The notes: generated by a model not told the origin, from the sequence alone. A DNA stretch of 53,382 bases from Pseudomonadota bacterium (GCA_023433925.1 JAEYTO010000113.1:1-53382), one strand, 5' to 3'; shown: positions 25,056 to 33,613, counted from the first letter of the stretch. Made by a program: numbers and translations.

Positions 25056-25589
25056 TCAGGCCGTCTGGCGCACCTTCCATTTGGGGCAGCCGTAGAAGTC
25101 GATGTCGGCCTGGCCCTCGGGGTAGCGGCCGCAGTTGAGGTAGCGCCAGTGGGGCGAGCCGTAGCTCTTGCAGTAGCCCGTGGCCTTGTCGTGCAGCGGG
25201 CACTTGATGCTCTCGCAGCATTTCGTGCAGTCGCCGCAGGCCGAGGTGCCCTTGAAGTTGGGGGCTATCTCCACGAGGGTCAAGTCCGGGGCCATGCGCG
25301 GCTCCTTCATGAGCGGGCTGCCGACGCCGACCTTGCGCATGGCCACGCCGACCATGAGCGGATAGCTGTAAACCCACAGACGCAGAAGCAAAGCCAGCCG
25401 TTCCCCCTCCCAGAAGCGCGGATTGCCGAAGAACCACCAGCTGAAGAAGGGCAGGAGCGGCAGGCCGCCGACAACGGTAAGCATGGACGTGGCCGTGGCC
25501 CCGGCGAAAATCAGGCGCGCGCCGGCCCAGCGGGCCGTCCGTCCGGCCTGCCTGACCTTCTCCAGCCCGTCGATCGCTTTGTTCTCCAT
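25056..25589 (-). CDS. Membrane protein with a C-terminal cysteine cluster
   Basis: A 177-residue protein with an excellent AGGAGG site before the ATG at 25589. Two hydrophobic segments (about residues 22-55 and 70-85) are followed by a soluble tail holding SACGDCTKCCESIKCPL, then YCKSY, LNCGRY and YGCPKW: eight cysteines in about 55 residues. The arrangement looks like an Fe-S or zinc site facing one side of the membrane. I do not recognise a named family. About 240 bases without a gene separate it from the AI-2E transporter; they hold only a GC hairpin (ACCCGGC/GCCGGGT, 24969-24996) without a T run. Confidence 0.75.
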   Translation of the reverse strand: MENKAIDGLEKVRQAGRTARWAGARLIFAGATATSMLTVVGGLPLLPFFSWWFFGNPRFWEGERLALLLRLWVYSYPLMVGVAMRKVGVGSPLMKEPRMAPDLTLVEIAPNFKGTSACGDCTKCCESIKCPLHDKATGYCKSYGSPHWRYLNCGRYPEGQADIDFYGCPKWKVRQTA

Positions 25590-25774
25590 CGTTATCCTCC
25601 TGGGATTGGACATACACAGGCTACAATAGCACCGTATCACGGCCGCATGTCAATGCATGAGCCTCTACTTTTGGCCCAAAGCCCGCTCCAGGCTTGTCTT
25701 TTTCCTCAAAACAGGTACAACCAGCGCTGTCGGTTTCCTGCCTTTTCGCGTCCAACCTACCGGAATACCGCGCA

Positions 25775-26566
25775 ATGATCCAGTCCGGCATCCTCATCCT
25801 CGACGTGGGCAACACGACCATCAAGATCGGCGTGGCCAAGCCCGCCGGCCTCCTGCCCGCCTACTCCCTGCCAACGCAGCACTTCGCCACGGCCGACGCC
25901 CTGGGCCTCCAGGTGGCCGAGATATGCCGCCGCGAGGGCCTGGCGCCCGAGTCCGTGGAGGCCTGGGCCGTGTCCTCGGTGGTGCCCCAGCTCGAACCCG
26001 TGCTCGCGGCCGCGGCCGAGCGCTACTGCCGCTGCCCGGTGCTCCTGGCGCCCGCCGACCTGCCGCTGGCCCTGAACAACCGCTACGAGCGGCCCCAGGA
26101 GGTCGGCGCGGACAGGCTCGTCACGGCCCATGCAGCCACGCAGCTTTACAATGCGCCCGGCTTCATCGTCATCGACTTCGGCACGGCCACGACCTTCGAC
26201 TGCGTGGCCGGCAACGACTATCTGGGCGGGCTCATCTGCCCCGGCATCCTCAGCTCGGCCTCGGCCCTGTCCAGCCGCACGGCCAAGCTGCCCCAGGCCA
26301 CCCTGCGCGTGGATCCGGCGGGCCTGCACATCGGCCGCTCCACGGCCCAGAGCCTCAACCAGGGACTGGTCTTCGGCTTCGCGGCCATGGTCGAGGGGCT
26401 GGTCGAGCGACTTCGGCCGCTGTTGCCCGCCGGCAGCCTCGTGCTGGCCACGGGCGGCTTCGCCGAAAAGCTGGCCCCGGTCTGCCGGGCCTTCGACCAC
26501 GTGCGGCCCGACCTGCTCCTGGAGGGGCTGCGCCTGGCCTACCTGGCGCGGCCGGGCCGCGCCTAG
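25775..26566 (+). CDS. coaX: Type III pantothenate kinase CoaX
   Basis: A 263-residue ASKHA-fold kinase that phosphorylates pantothenate, the first step of CoA synthesis. ILDVGNTTIKIGV (phosphate 1), VGADRLV, IVIDFGTATTFDCV and GGLICPGI are all present at the expected spacing. Start MIQSGILILDVGN at 25775 is chosen by family length; the ribosome binding site is weak, and an in-frame start about 27 codons upstream exists. The gene is followed by eno, about 125 bases away. Confidence 0.93.
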   Translation: MIQSGILILDVGNTTIKIGVAKPAGLLPAYSLPTQHFATADALGLQVAEICRREGLAPESVEAWAVSSVVPQLEPVLAAAAERYCRCPVLLAPADLPLALNNRYERPQEVGADRLVTAHAATQLYNAPGFIVIDFGTATTFDCVAGNDYLGGLICPGILSSASALSSRTAKLPQATLRVDPAGLHIGRSTAQSLNQGLVFGFAAMVEGLVERLRPLLPAGSLVLATGGFAEKLAPVCRAFDHVRPDLLLEGLRLAYLARPGRA

Positions 26567-26691
26567 CCGGCCAGCGAAGCATTTGACTCCCCCGGCCGCT
26601 TGTATTTGTATGCAATCATGATCCTCATGAACCATAGGCGGACCCCGATGGCCGCCCCGAGCACCCGAACGAGAGCACAAGGAGACATGCC

Positions 26692-28035
26692 ATGAGCAGC
26701 AACATCGTATCCGTCTGGGCCCGCGAGATCCTCGACTCGCGCGGCAACCCGACCGTGGAAGTGGAAGTGACCCTGGAATCCGGCGTGAGCGGCCGCGCGG
26801 CCGTGCCCTCGGGCGCGTCCACGGGCGCGCGCGAGGCCCTGGAACTGCGCGACGGCGACAAGGCCCGCTACCTGGGCAAGGGCGTGACCAAGGCCGTGCA
26901 GAACGTGCTCGACGTCATCGCCGAGGAGATCGTGGGCATGGATGCCCTGCGCCAGCTCGCCCTGGACAGCGCGCTCATCGACCTGGACGGCACCGAGAAC
27001 AAGTCGCGCCTGGGCGCCAACGCCATGCTCGGCGTGTCCATGGCCACGGCCCGCGCCGCCTCCAATTACCTGGGCATCCCCCTCTACCGCTACCTGGGCG
27101 GCATCAACGCCAAGTTCCTGCCCGCGCCCATGATGAATATCATCAATGGCGGGGCGCACGCCGCCAACAACCTGGACATCCAGGAGTTCATGATCATGCC
27201 GCTGGGCGCGGACTCGTTCGCCGAGGCCCTGCGCATGGGCGCCGAGACCTTCCACAACCTCAAGAAGATCCTGGCCAAGGACGGCCTCGCCACGGCCGTG
27301 GGCGACGAGGGCGGCTTCGCGCCCAACTTCAAGAGCCACAAGCAGGCCTTCGAGTACATCATGCGCGCCATCCAGGAGGCCGGCTACACGCCGGGCTCCC
27401 AGATCGCCCTGGCCATCGACGCCGCGGCGAGCGAGTTCCTCAAGGACGGCAAGTACGTCCTCACGGGCGAGAACAAGAAGCTCTCCGCCGACGAGCTGAT
27501 AGCGTACTACGGCGAGTTCGTGGAGCAGTTCCCGATCATCTCCATCGAGGACGGCCTGGCCGAGGGCGATTGGGACGGCTGGGCCAAGCTCACCGAGACC
27601 CTGGGCGACGGCATCCAGCTCGTGGGCGACGACATCTTCGTGACCAATCCCGAGATCCTCTCGCATGGCATAGGCGAGGGCGTGGCCAACTCCATCCTCA
27701 TCAAGCTCAACCAGATCGGCACGCTCACCGAGACCATGGACACCATCGGCATGGCCCACGGCGCGGGCTACTCCACGGTCATCTCCCATCGCTCGGGCGA
27801 GACCGAAGACACCTTCATCGCCGACCTGGCCGTGGCCGTGAACTCGGGCCAGATCAAGACCGGCTCCCTGTCGCGCTCCGACCGGCTGGCCAAGTACAAC
27901 CAGCTCCTGCGCATCGAGGAGGAGCTGGAGGACGAGGGCTTCTACTATGGGCCCGTCATGGCCGACCAGTTCTTCGGCGCCTGCGGCTGCGGCGAGGAGT
28001 GCGGCGACGAGTGCGACTGCGACTGCCACAAGTAG
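26692..28035 (+). CDS. eno: Enolase with cysteine-rich C-terminal tail
   Basis: A 447-residue glycolytic enzyme converting 2-phosphoglycerate to phosphoenolpyruvate. IVSVWAREILDSRGNPTVEV, GAHAANNLDIQEFMI, SIEDGLAEGDWDGW, LVGDDIFVTN and ISHRSGETEDTFIADLAV contain the catalytic and magnesium-binding residues. The enzyme would normally end soon after RIEEELE. Here about 30 more residues follow, finishing ACGCGEECGDECDCDCHK with six cysteines and a histidine. AAGGAG precedes the ATG and a strong terminator follows. Confidence 0.97.
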   Translation: MSSNIVSVWAREILDSRGNPTVEVEVTLESGVSGRAAVPSGASTGAREALELRDGDKARYLGKGVTKAVQNVLDVIAEEIVGMDALRQLALDSALIDLDGTENKSRLGANAMLGVSMATARAASNYLGIPLYRYLGGINAKFLPAPMMNIINGGAHAANNLDIQEFMIMPLGADSFAEALRMGAETFHNLKKILAKDGLATAVGDEGGFAPNFKSHKQAFEYIMRAIQEAGYTPGSQIALAIDAAASEFLKDGKYVLTGENKKLSADELIAYYGEFVEQFPIISIEDGLAEGDWDGWAKLTETLGDGIQLVGDDIFVTNPEILSHGIGEGVANSILIKLNQIGTLTETMDTIGMAHGAGYSTVISHRSGETEDTFIADLAVAVNSGQIKTGSLSRSDRLAKYNQLLRIEEELEDEGFYYGPVMADQFFGACGCGEECGDECDCDCHK

Positions 28036-28054
28036 TCTTGCCTTGACGCTTAAC

Positions 28055-28084
28055 GGCGGGGAGGGCACGCCCTCCCCGCCTTTT
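28055..28084 (+). terminator. Rho-independent terminator of eno
   Basis: GGCGGGGAGGGC pairs perfectly with GCCCTCCCCGCC across a very short AC loop and is followed by TTTT. Confidence 0.93.
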
Positions 28085-28137
28085 CACTGTCCGAGCCGCG
28101 TCTGGCCGGCTTAGGCTGACTCCCCCGCGGCTGCCTC

Positions 28138-28166
28138 TTGGGCATCCGGCTTTTTTCTGATATGCT
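28138..28166 (+). promoter_or_regulatory. Promoter upstream of the SnoaL-like gene and folD
   Basis: TTGGGC (28138-28143) and TATGCT (28161-28166) are separated by exactly 17 bases. The spacer contains a run of six T, unusual in this GC-rich region. Confidence 0.6.
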
Positions 28167-28171
28167 TTATT

Positions 28172-28405
28172 TGTCGGGAGAGGCCTTGGGCCGCACTGAG
28201 CCGCTATCGCCTCCCGCCTTTTGACGAAACGAACCCAATTCGACGCCAGCCCTGGCGCACCAATGGCGCGCCGGCTCCGAAGCCGCCCAACCGGGCAGCT
28301 CCGGGTCGGCCGTGCGAAGGTGTTTCCGGCGCTGGCGAACCTTCGGCCAGGCAGGCGCCGCAAGGCTTGTCCAGGCTGAAGGCTTTCATTTTCCTGGGAG
28401 GATGC
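28172..28405 (+). other. Long, structured 5' leader
   Basis: About 235 bases separate the predicted promoter from the first start codon. They contain several G/C-rich inverted segments. One is the perfect stem CGAAGGT/ACCTTCG (28315-28321 with 28339-28345); GGCC-rich flanks may extend it. No open frame of its own is convincing. It could be a regulatory leader for the folate gene downstream, but it does not match a riboswitch consensus that I can recall base by base. Confidence 0.4.
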
Positions 28406-28813
28406 ATGCCGGACAAGATCAAGGCGCAGGCCTGGAAAACCGTGGAAGCCATGCTGGCCGCCTACTGCGAGCGGGACGTGCGGACAACCCTGGAGTTCTT
28501 CGCGGACACGCCGGAGCTCGTGTGCATCGGCTCGGGCCCCAGGGAGAAGAGCCTGGGCTACGCCGGCCTGCGCGCCGGGCTCACCCGCGATTTCGCGGAC
28601 ACGGAGGCCATGACGGTCAACTTCGGCTGGCGCTCGGTATCCGTGTCCGGGGACGTGGCCTGGGTCGCCACGGACTGCGTGTTCATCGTGCTCGCCGAGG
28701 GCGAATCCATGCGCGTCACGGCGCGGCTCACGGCCGTGCTGCGCCGCCTGGGCGACGACTGGCGCATCGTGCAGTCGCACCTGTCCCTGCCCTTCCCGCC
28801 CCAGGAGCAGTAA
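28406..28813 (+). CDS. SnoaL-like / NTF2-fold protein
   Basis: A 135-residue protein of the NTF2-like superfamily (SnoaL_3/DUF4440 type): an N-terminal helix pair (WKTVEAMLAAYCERDVRTTLEF), then GYAGLRAGLTRDF, NFGWRSVSVSGDVAWVATDCVF and a final DDWRIVQSHLSLP strand. Family members are small hydrolases, isomerases or ligand binders and the motif set does not reveal which. GGGAGG lies a few bases before the ATG at 28406. It probably shares a transcript with folD, 47 bases downstream. Confidence 0.8.
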   Translation: MPDKIKAQAWKTVEAMLAAYCERDVRTTLEFFADTPELVCIGSGPREKSLGYAGLRAGLTRDFADTEAMTVNFGWRSVSVSGDVAWVATDCVFIVLAEGESMRVTARLTAVLRRLGDDWRIVQSHLSLPFPPQEQ

Positions 28814-28860
28814 CCCGCCGGGCCGTTGCGCGCGGCGACCGGAACCAAAGAGGAAAGAGC

Positions 28861-29715
28861 ATGCGGATCATCGACGGCAAGGCCACGGCCCAGACCATCC
28901 GGGGCGAAGCGGCGCGCGAGGTGCTTGAGATGAAGGCCAGGCACGGCCGCGCGCCGGGGCTGGCGGTCGTCCTCGCGGGCGAGGACCCGGCCTCCCAGGT
29001 CTACGTGCGCAACAAGATCAAGGCCTGCGAGGAGACCGGCATCGTCTCCAAGGCCTTCCGTCCCCAGGCTTCCGTGTCCCAGGCCGAGCTTGAGGGCCTC
29101 GTGCGCCAACTCAACGAGGACCCCGAGGTTGACGGCATCCTCGTGCAGCTTCCTCTGCCCAGGGGCCTGGACAGCCAACATATCCTCGACCTCATCGACC
29201 CGGCCAAGGACGTGGACGGCTTCCATCCCATGAGCATGGGCCGCCTGACCCTGGGCCTGCCCGGCCTGCGCCCCTGCACGCCCGCCGGCGTCATGGAGCT
29301 GCTGCGGCGTTACGACATCCCGACCAAGGGCAAAAAGGCCGTGGTCGTGGGCCGCTCCAACATCGTGGGCAAGCCCATGGCGCTCCTGCTGGCCCAGCCA
29401 GGCGCCGACGCCACCGTGACCCTGTGCCATTCGCGCACGGCGGACCTCGACGCCGAATGCCGCCAGGCCGACATCCTCGTGGCGGCCATCGGCAAGGCCC
29501 GCTTCATCACCGCCGACATGGTCAGGGAGGGCGCGGTGGTCATCGACGTGGGCATGAACCGCACCGACGAGGGACTTGCCGGCGACTGCGACTTTCATGC
29601 TATGAAGGACAAGGTTTCGGCCATCACGCCCGTGCCCGGCGGCGTGGGTCCCATGACCATCGCCATGCTCATGGTCAACACGCTGTCGGCCTTCAAGGCC
29701 CGCATGGGGGCATAG
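28861..29715 (+). CDS. folD: FolD, methylenetetrahydrofolate dehydrogenase/cyclohydrolase
   Basis: A 284-residue bifunctional enzyme interconverting methylene-, methenyl- and formyl-tetrahydrofolate with NADP. VLAGEDPASQVYVRNKIKAC holds the catalytic tyrosine and lysine. DGILVQLPLPRGL, KDVDGFHP, VVVGRSNIVGKPMALLL (dinucleotide site) and ITPVPGGVGPMTIAML follow in the family order. The start at 28861 is preceded by AGAGGAAAGAG. Its immediate neighbour is a PEBP-family gene 52 bases downstream. Confidence 0.97.
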   Translation: MRIIDGKATAQTIRGEAAREVLEMKARHGRAPGLAVVLAGEDPASQVYVRNKIKACEETGIVSKAFRPQASVSQAELEGLVRQLNEDPEVDGILVQLPLPRGLDSQHILDLIDPAKDVDGFHPMSMGRLTLGLPGLRPCTPAGVMELLRRYDIPTKGKKAVVVGRSNIVGKPMALLLAQPGADATVTLCHSRTADLDAECRQADILVAAIGKARFITADMVREGAVVIDVGMNRTDEGLAGDCDFHAMKDKVSAITPVPGGVGPMTIAMLMVNTLSAFKARMGA

Positions 29716-29767
29716 ACGGGGAGCAGAGAGACACGCGGGCGACCGGCCGACCAAGGAGGCCGAGCCC

Positions 29768-30328
29768 ATGAGAAACGAAAACAATGGCGCATCCTGGCGT
29801 CTTCAGGCTATGATGGTCTGCCTGCTCTGCGCGGCGACCCTTTGGACGGCTTCAGCCCGAGGAGAGAACCCCATGGACATGCGCCTCACGAGTCCCGCCT
29901 TCCAGCCCGGCGAGGCCATCCCGGAGAAGCACTCCTGCGACGGCGAGGACGTATCCCCGGCCCTGGCCTGGGAAGGCATGCCTCGGGACGCCAAGGCCCT
30001 GGCCCTGATCATGGACGACCCCGACGCGCCCATGGGCACATGGGACCACTGGATCGTGTTCAACATCCCGCCGGCCGTGAAGGGCCTCAAGGAAGGCGCG
30101 GGCGCGGGCAACCTGCCCGGCCAGGCCAGGCACGGCCGCAACTCCTGGAAGCGCAAGGATTGGGGCGGCCCCTGCCCGCCCAAGGGCAGGCATCGCTACT
30201 TCTTCAAGCTCTTCGCCCTGGACGCCATGCTCGACCTGTCCGAGGGCGCTTCCAAGGCCGAGCTGCTCGACGCCATGGACGGCCACATCCTGGCCAAGGC
30301 CGAGCTGATGGGCACGTACGCGCGATAA
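29768..30328 (+). CDS. YbhB/YbcL-family (PEBP, Raf kinase inhibitor-like) exported protein
   Basis: A 186-residue protein with an AAGGAGG site. A signal peptide (MMVCLLCAATLWTASARG) precedes a complete PEBP fold: MRLTSPAFQPGEAIPEKHSCDGEDVSPALAW, LIMDDPDAPMGTWDHWIVFNIPP, GGPCPPKGRHRYFFKLFALD. The DPDAP and GxHR motifs that form the anion-binding site are intact. Bacterial members have no firmly known ligand. Location is inferred to be periplasmic. Confidence 0.9.
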   Translation: MRNENNGASWRLQAMMVCLLCAATLWTASARGENPMDMRLTSPAFQPGEAIPEKHSCDGEDVSPALAWEGMPRDAKALALIMDDPDAPMGTWDHWIVFNIPPAVKGLKEGAGAGNLPGQARHGRNSWKRKDWGGPCPPKGRHRYFFKLFALDAMLDLSEGASKAELLDAMDGHILAKAELMGTYAR

Positions 30329-30440
30329 GCAAGCTTAACCGCAAGCCGCCTGGCTCGATTCACCGGAAGATACGCCGTGGCCGCACCTCACCGGCGAATC
30401 CGGGAGAACGACGCGCTTCCCGGCTCTTGCGCAAGGCCTT

Positions 30441-31139
30441 TCATCCAAGCCGGGCCGCGCCCTTGAGGGCCTTGCCCTCCAATTCCTTGAGCGCGTCCCG
30501 ACCGATCCAGCGCGCGGCCTTGTCCTCCCGCTCGGCCAGGCGGCAGGCCACTTCCATGGCCGCCTCGCGCAGGGCCGCGTTGCGCTTGCCGATTGAGCGC
30601 AGGGCCCAGTTCACGGCCTTCTTGACGAAGTTGCGCCCGTCGTCCGCGCCACGTTCGATGAGCGGCAGAAAGGCCAGGAAGCGCGCGTCCGGGGCCTTCT
30701 TGTCGTGCACGGCAAGCACGGCCATGAGCACGAAGCCCGCGCGGCGCGTGAACTCCTCCTCGCGGCCGGACCACTCGACAGCCTTGGTCCAGGCGTACGG
30801 CACGCGGTCGAGCAGGTTCAGGCAGCACTGGTCGCACAGGTCCCAGTTGTCGAAGTCGGCCACCCAGGCCTCGGCCAAGGGCTCGTCCATCAATCTCGGA
30901 TCGGCCAGCAGACAGGCCAGGATGCGCGCCTCGTGCACGGCCGTGGCCCACAGCTCCAGGGCCAGCGAGTGGTCGCGGCCGATCTCCTTGGCCATGGCCC
31001 GCAATGCCGGCTTGCGCGCGCCAAGCACGCGGGCCTTGGTCGAGGCGATGCCGAAGCGGGCCATGCCCTGCCTGTCCCTTTCGCTCGACGCGGATTCGAG
31101 CCGCGCAAGGATGTCCCGGACCCGTCGGCCGTTGCCCAT
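30441..31139 (-). CDS. AlkD-like DNA alkylation repair protein
   Basis: A 232-residue all-helical HEAT-like-repeat protein. FGIASTKARVLGARKPALRAMAKEIG, the segment WATAVHEARILACLLADPR, WVADFDNWDLCDQCC and FVKKAVNWALRSIGKRN correspond to the AlkD/DUF4111 pattern. The tryptophan and aspartate of the lesion-binding cleft are visible. AlkD excises positively charged 3- and 7-alkyl purines. It is divergent from ada, which also acts on alkylated DNA, so the two probably share a response to alkylation. Confidence 0.9.
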   Translation of the reverse strand: MGNGRRVRDILARLESASSERDRQGMARFGIASTKARVLGARKPALRAMAKEIGRDHSLALELWATAVHEARILACLLADPRLMDEPLAEAWVADFDNWDLCDQCCLNLLDRVPYAWTKAVEWSGREEEFTRRAGFVLMAVLAVHDKKAPDARFLAFLPLIERGADDGRNFVKKAVNWALRSIGKRNAALREAAMEVACRLAEREDKAARWIGRDALKELEGKALKGAARLG

Positions 31140-31213
31140 ACTCTGCCCTCGCTTACTTCGTCGCTGATTTCCGTGAAGAATTGAACGGGCAGCGGCCCCC
31201 GGTCAACTTCAAT

Positions 31214-31246
31214 CGTTTCGACCGCAAGAAACGGATGGAACGTTTC
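31214..31246. promoter_or_regulatory. Triple GAAACG/CGTTTC motif between the alkD-like gene and ada
   Basis: CGTTTC (31214-31219), GAAACG (31228-31233) and CGTTTC (31241-31246) alternate in orientation. The last two form a longer palindrome AGAAACG-N7-CGTTTCT. It lies 25 to 57 bases upstream of the ada start and within the interval shared with the divergent alkD-like gene, so it is a candidate operator for both. Confidence 0.5.
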
Positions 31247-31270
31247 TGACCCGCGCACTAGGATGCGGCC

Positions 31271-32395
31271 ATGTCACGCATAGGAACGCATAGCCCTATT
31301 GATAGCCGCACGCAGGCAGACCCCCTTGACGATGAGCGCTGGTTGGCCGTGGCTGGCCGGGACGCGGGCGCGGATGGGCGCTTCGTCTACGCGGTGCGCG
31401 GCACGGGCATTTATTGCCGGCCTAGCTGCCCGGCGCGCCGGCCCAGGCGCGAAAACACGGCCTTCTTCGACACGGCCGCCGAGGCGGCGCGGGCTGGCTT
31501 CCGGCCCTGCAAACGCTGCCGGCCAGACGAGGCGGCCTCGCCGCTGGACAGCCGCGCGGCCCTGATGCGCGAAGCCTGCCGGGCAATCGAGGACAGCGAC
31601 GAGCCGCCGAGCCTGGCCGAGCTGGCTGGCAAGGCCGGGCTGACGCGCTTCCACTTCCAGCGGCTGTTCAAGGGCGTCACGGGCGTCACGCCCAAGGAGT
31701 ACGCGCAGGCCTGCCGGCGCAGGCGGCTCCAGGAATCGCTGGGCAGCGGCGAGGGCGTGAGCGCGGCCATCCACGGCGCCGGCTTCGGTTCGGCCAGCCG
31801 GGTCTACGAGCGCTCGGGCGAGCTGCTCGGCATGAGCCCGGCCGCATTCCGCCGTGGCGCGCCCGGCGAGACCATCCGCCACGCCCTGGCCGAGACGTCT
31901 CTTGGCTGGCTGCTCGTGGCGGCCACGAACAAAGGCCTGTGCGCCATTGAGCTTGGCGACGACCCGCAGACCTTGCGGGAAGGCCTGCAACGGCGCTTCC
32001 CCAAGGCCAGGCATGTTCCGGCCGACGCGGAGCTGGACGGCTGGCTGCGGCAGGTGGTCGCGGCCCTGGACCATCCGGCGGACTTCCCGCCGCTCCCGCT
32101 GGACATCCGCGGCACGGCCTTCCAGCAGCGGGTCTGGAAAGCCCTGCGCGACATACCCGCCGGCAGCACGGTGAGCTACGCCGAACTGGCCGCGCGCCTG
32201 GGCCGGCCTGGCGCGGCCCGCGCCGTGGCCCTGGCCTGCGCGGGCAACGCCCTGGCCGTGGCCGTACCCTGCCACCGCGTTGTGGGCGGCGACGGCTCGC
32301 TCAGGGGCTACCGCTGGGGCCTGGCTCGAAAGAAGGCTCTGCTCGACCGCGAGCGCAAGCAGGCAGAGAGCGCCGGCGGGAAGGACTCGGCTTGA
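31271..32395 (+). CDS. ada: Ada: O6-methylguanine methyltransferase and transcriptional regulator
   Basis: A 374-residue fusion with the complete Ada architecture. The N-terminal zinc domain holds C49, C53, C80 and C83 (YCRPSC, PCKRC), one of which accepts methyl groups from phosphotriesters. An AraC-type helix-turn-helix (about 120-200: SLAELAGKAGLTRFHFQRLF) follows. The C-terminal O6-alkylguanine transferase has the acceptor C334 in VPCHRVV and the later GYRWGLARKKALL. The methylated protein would activate its own promoter; the GAAACG motif cluster upstream is a candidate site, although it does not resemble the E. coli Ada box. Confidence 0.95.
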   Translation: MSRIGTHSPIDSRTQADPLDDERWLAVAGRDAGADGRFVYAVRGTGIYCRPSCPARRPRRENTAFFDTAAEAARAGFRPCKRCRPDEAASPLDSRAALMREACRAIEDSDEPPSLAELAGKAGLTRFHFQRLFKGVTGVTPKEYAQACRRRRLQESLGSGEGVSAAIHGAGFGSASRVYERSGELLGMSPAAFRRGAPGETIRHALAETSLGWLLVAATNKGLCAIELGDDPQTLREGLQRRFPKARHVPADAELDGWLRQVVAALDHPADFPPLPLDIRGTAFQQRVWKALRDIPAGSTVSYAELAARLGRPGAARAVALACAGNALAVAVPCHRVVGGDGSLRGYRWGLARKKALLDRERKQAESAGGKDSA

Positions 32396-32482
32396 GCGTG
32401 CGCCAGGCGACTCCGGCCGCGCCCCGCCTCACCGCCACGCCCGCCCTGGAGCGCAAAGCCGGGAAGACTTTCCCGCCCCCGC

Positions 32483-33613
32483 CTACTGCTTCTCCTCGTA
32501 GCTGATCCGGTACACAGCGCCCGCGTGGTCGTCGCTGACCAGCAGCGCGCCGTCGGGCATGACGAGCACGTCCACGGGCCGGCCCCACCTGGAGCCGTCC
32601 GCCTCGAGCCAGCCCGAGGCGAAAGCCCCGTAGCCCACCACGTCGTCGCCCTTGAGCCGGGCCAGGGACACCCGGCAGCCCACGGGGTCCGAGCGGTTCC
32701 ATGAGCCGTGCTCGGCGATGAAGACCTGTTCCCGGTACTCCTCGGGGAACATCCGGCCCGTGTAGAACTTCATGCCGAGCGGCGCGGCATGGGCCGGCAA
32801 CTCCAGCCTGGGCGGCTCGTATTCCGCGCACTTGCCCTTGGCTTTCGGATTCTTGGGAATGTCATCCTCCATGCATATGGGAAAGCCGAAGTGCAAGCCC
32901 TTGGCGTGCGCCCGGTTGAGCGTGTCGGGCGGCCGCGTGTCGCCGACCCGGTCGCGGCCGTTGCCCGTGAACCACAGCTCGCCTGTCCGCGGATGGAAGT
33001 CGAAGCCCACGGTGTTACGGATGCCGCGGGCGAAGACCTCCAGGCCGCCGCCGTCCGGGCGCATGCGCGTGATGGTCGCGTACGGGTCGGGCCGCTCGCA
33101 GACGTCGCACGGCGCGCCCACGGGTACGTAGAGCCAGCCGTCCGGGCCGAAGGCGATGTACTTCCAGCCGTGCCATTCGTCCTCCGGGAAGGAGTCGTTG
33201 ATCGTCACTGGCGCGGGCGGGTCATCCAGGCGCGACTCGATCTCGTCGTAACGCAGCACGCGGCTGATCTCGGCCACATAGAGATCGTCGTCGCGAACAG
33301 CCACGCCGTTCGGCTGATTCAATCCCTCGGCAATGGTGAACACGGTGTCCGCCGTGTGGTCGCCGTCATGGTCCAGAAGGGCGTAGACCCTGTCCCCGCG
33401 GGTGCCCACGAAGAGCGTGCCGGCAGGACCCAGGGCCAGCGAGCGGGCCTTGGGCACGCGGGCGTAGAGGCTGATGGCGAAGCCCTCGGGCAATGTGATC
33501 CTGTCGAGCGGGAGCTCGCCGTCCTGGCAGGCTGCCGTCCCGGCCATGCCGGCAAGACAGGCGAGGCAGGCGCAGAGAACGCTCACGGCCGTGACGAAGG
33601 GGCGTGCACGCAT
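32483..33613 (-). CDS. Exported PQQ-dependent sugar dehydrogenase-like beta-propeller
   Basis: A 376-residue protein of the soluble glucose/sorbosone dehydrogenase fold (YliI-like). The signal segment spans about residues 1-28 and ends near GTAAC, which may be a lipobox. RITLPEGFAISLYARVP, LFVGTRGDRVYALLD, GLNQPNGVAV, GWKYIAFGPDGWLYVPVG, RMRPDGGGLEVFARGIRNT and a final PVDVLVMPDGALLVSDD give the propeller blades. PQQ binding and substrate are inferred from family only. The start at 33613 has GGAG six bases upstream; an ATG four codons earlier lacks one. Confidence 0.85.
   Translation of the reverse strand: MRARPFVTAVSVLCACLACLAGMAGTAACQDGELPLDRITLPEGFAISLYARVPKARSLALGPAGTLFVGTRGDRVYALLDHDGDHTADTVFTIAEGLNQPNGVAVRDDDLYVAEISRVLRYDEIESRLDDPPAPVTINDSFPEDEWHGWKYIAFGPDGWLYVPVGAPCDVCERPDPYATITRMRPDGGGLEVFARGIRNTVGFDFHPRTGELWFTGNGRDRVGDTRPPDTLNRAHAKGLHFGFPICMEDDIPKNPKAKGKCAEYEPPRLELPAHAAPLGMKFYTGRMFPEEYREQVFIAEHGSWNRSDPVGCRVSLARLKGDDVVGYGAFASGWLEADGSRWGRPVDVLVMPDGALLVSDDHAGAVYRISYEEKQ

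Noticed and set aside
28172..28405. A ZTP (pfl) riboswitch in front of the SnoaL-like gene and folD
   Set aside because: Short segments such as CCGGGCA appear, but the conserved core order and pairing could not be aligned by eye, so it is kept only as an uncharacterised leader.
30339..30440. Possible extra gene between the PEBP-family gene and the alkD-like gene
   Set aside because: The interval is only about 110 bases between two convergent genes and contains no ribosome binding site.
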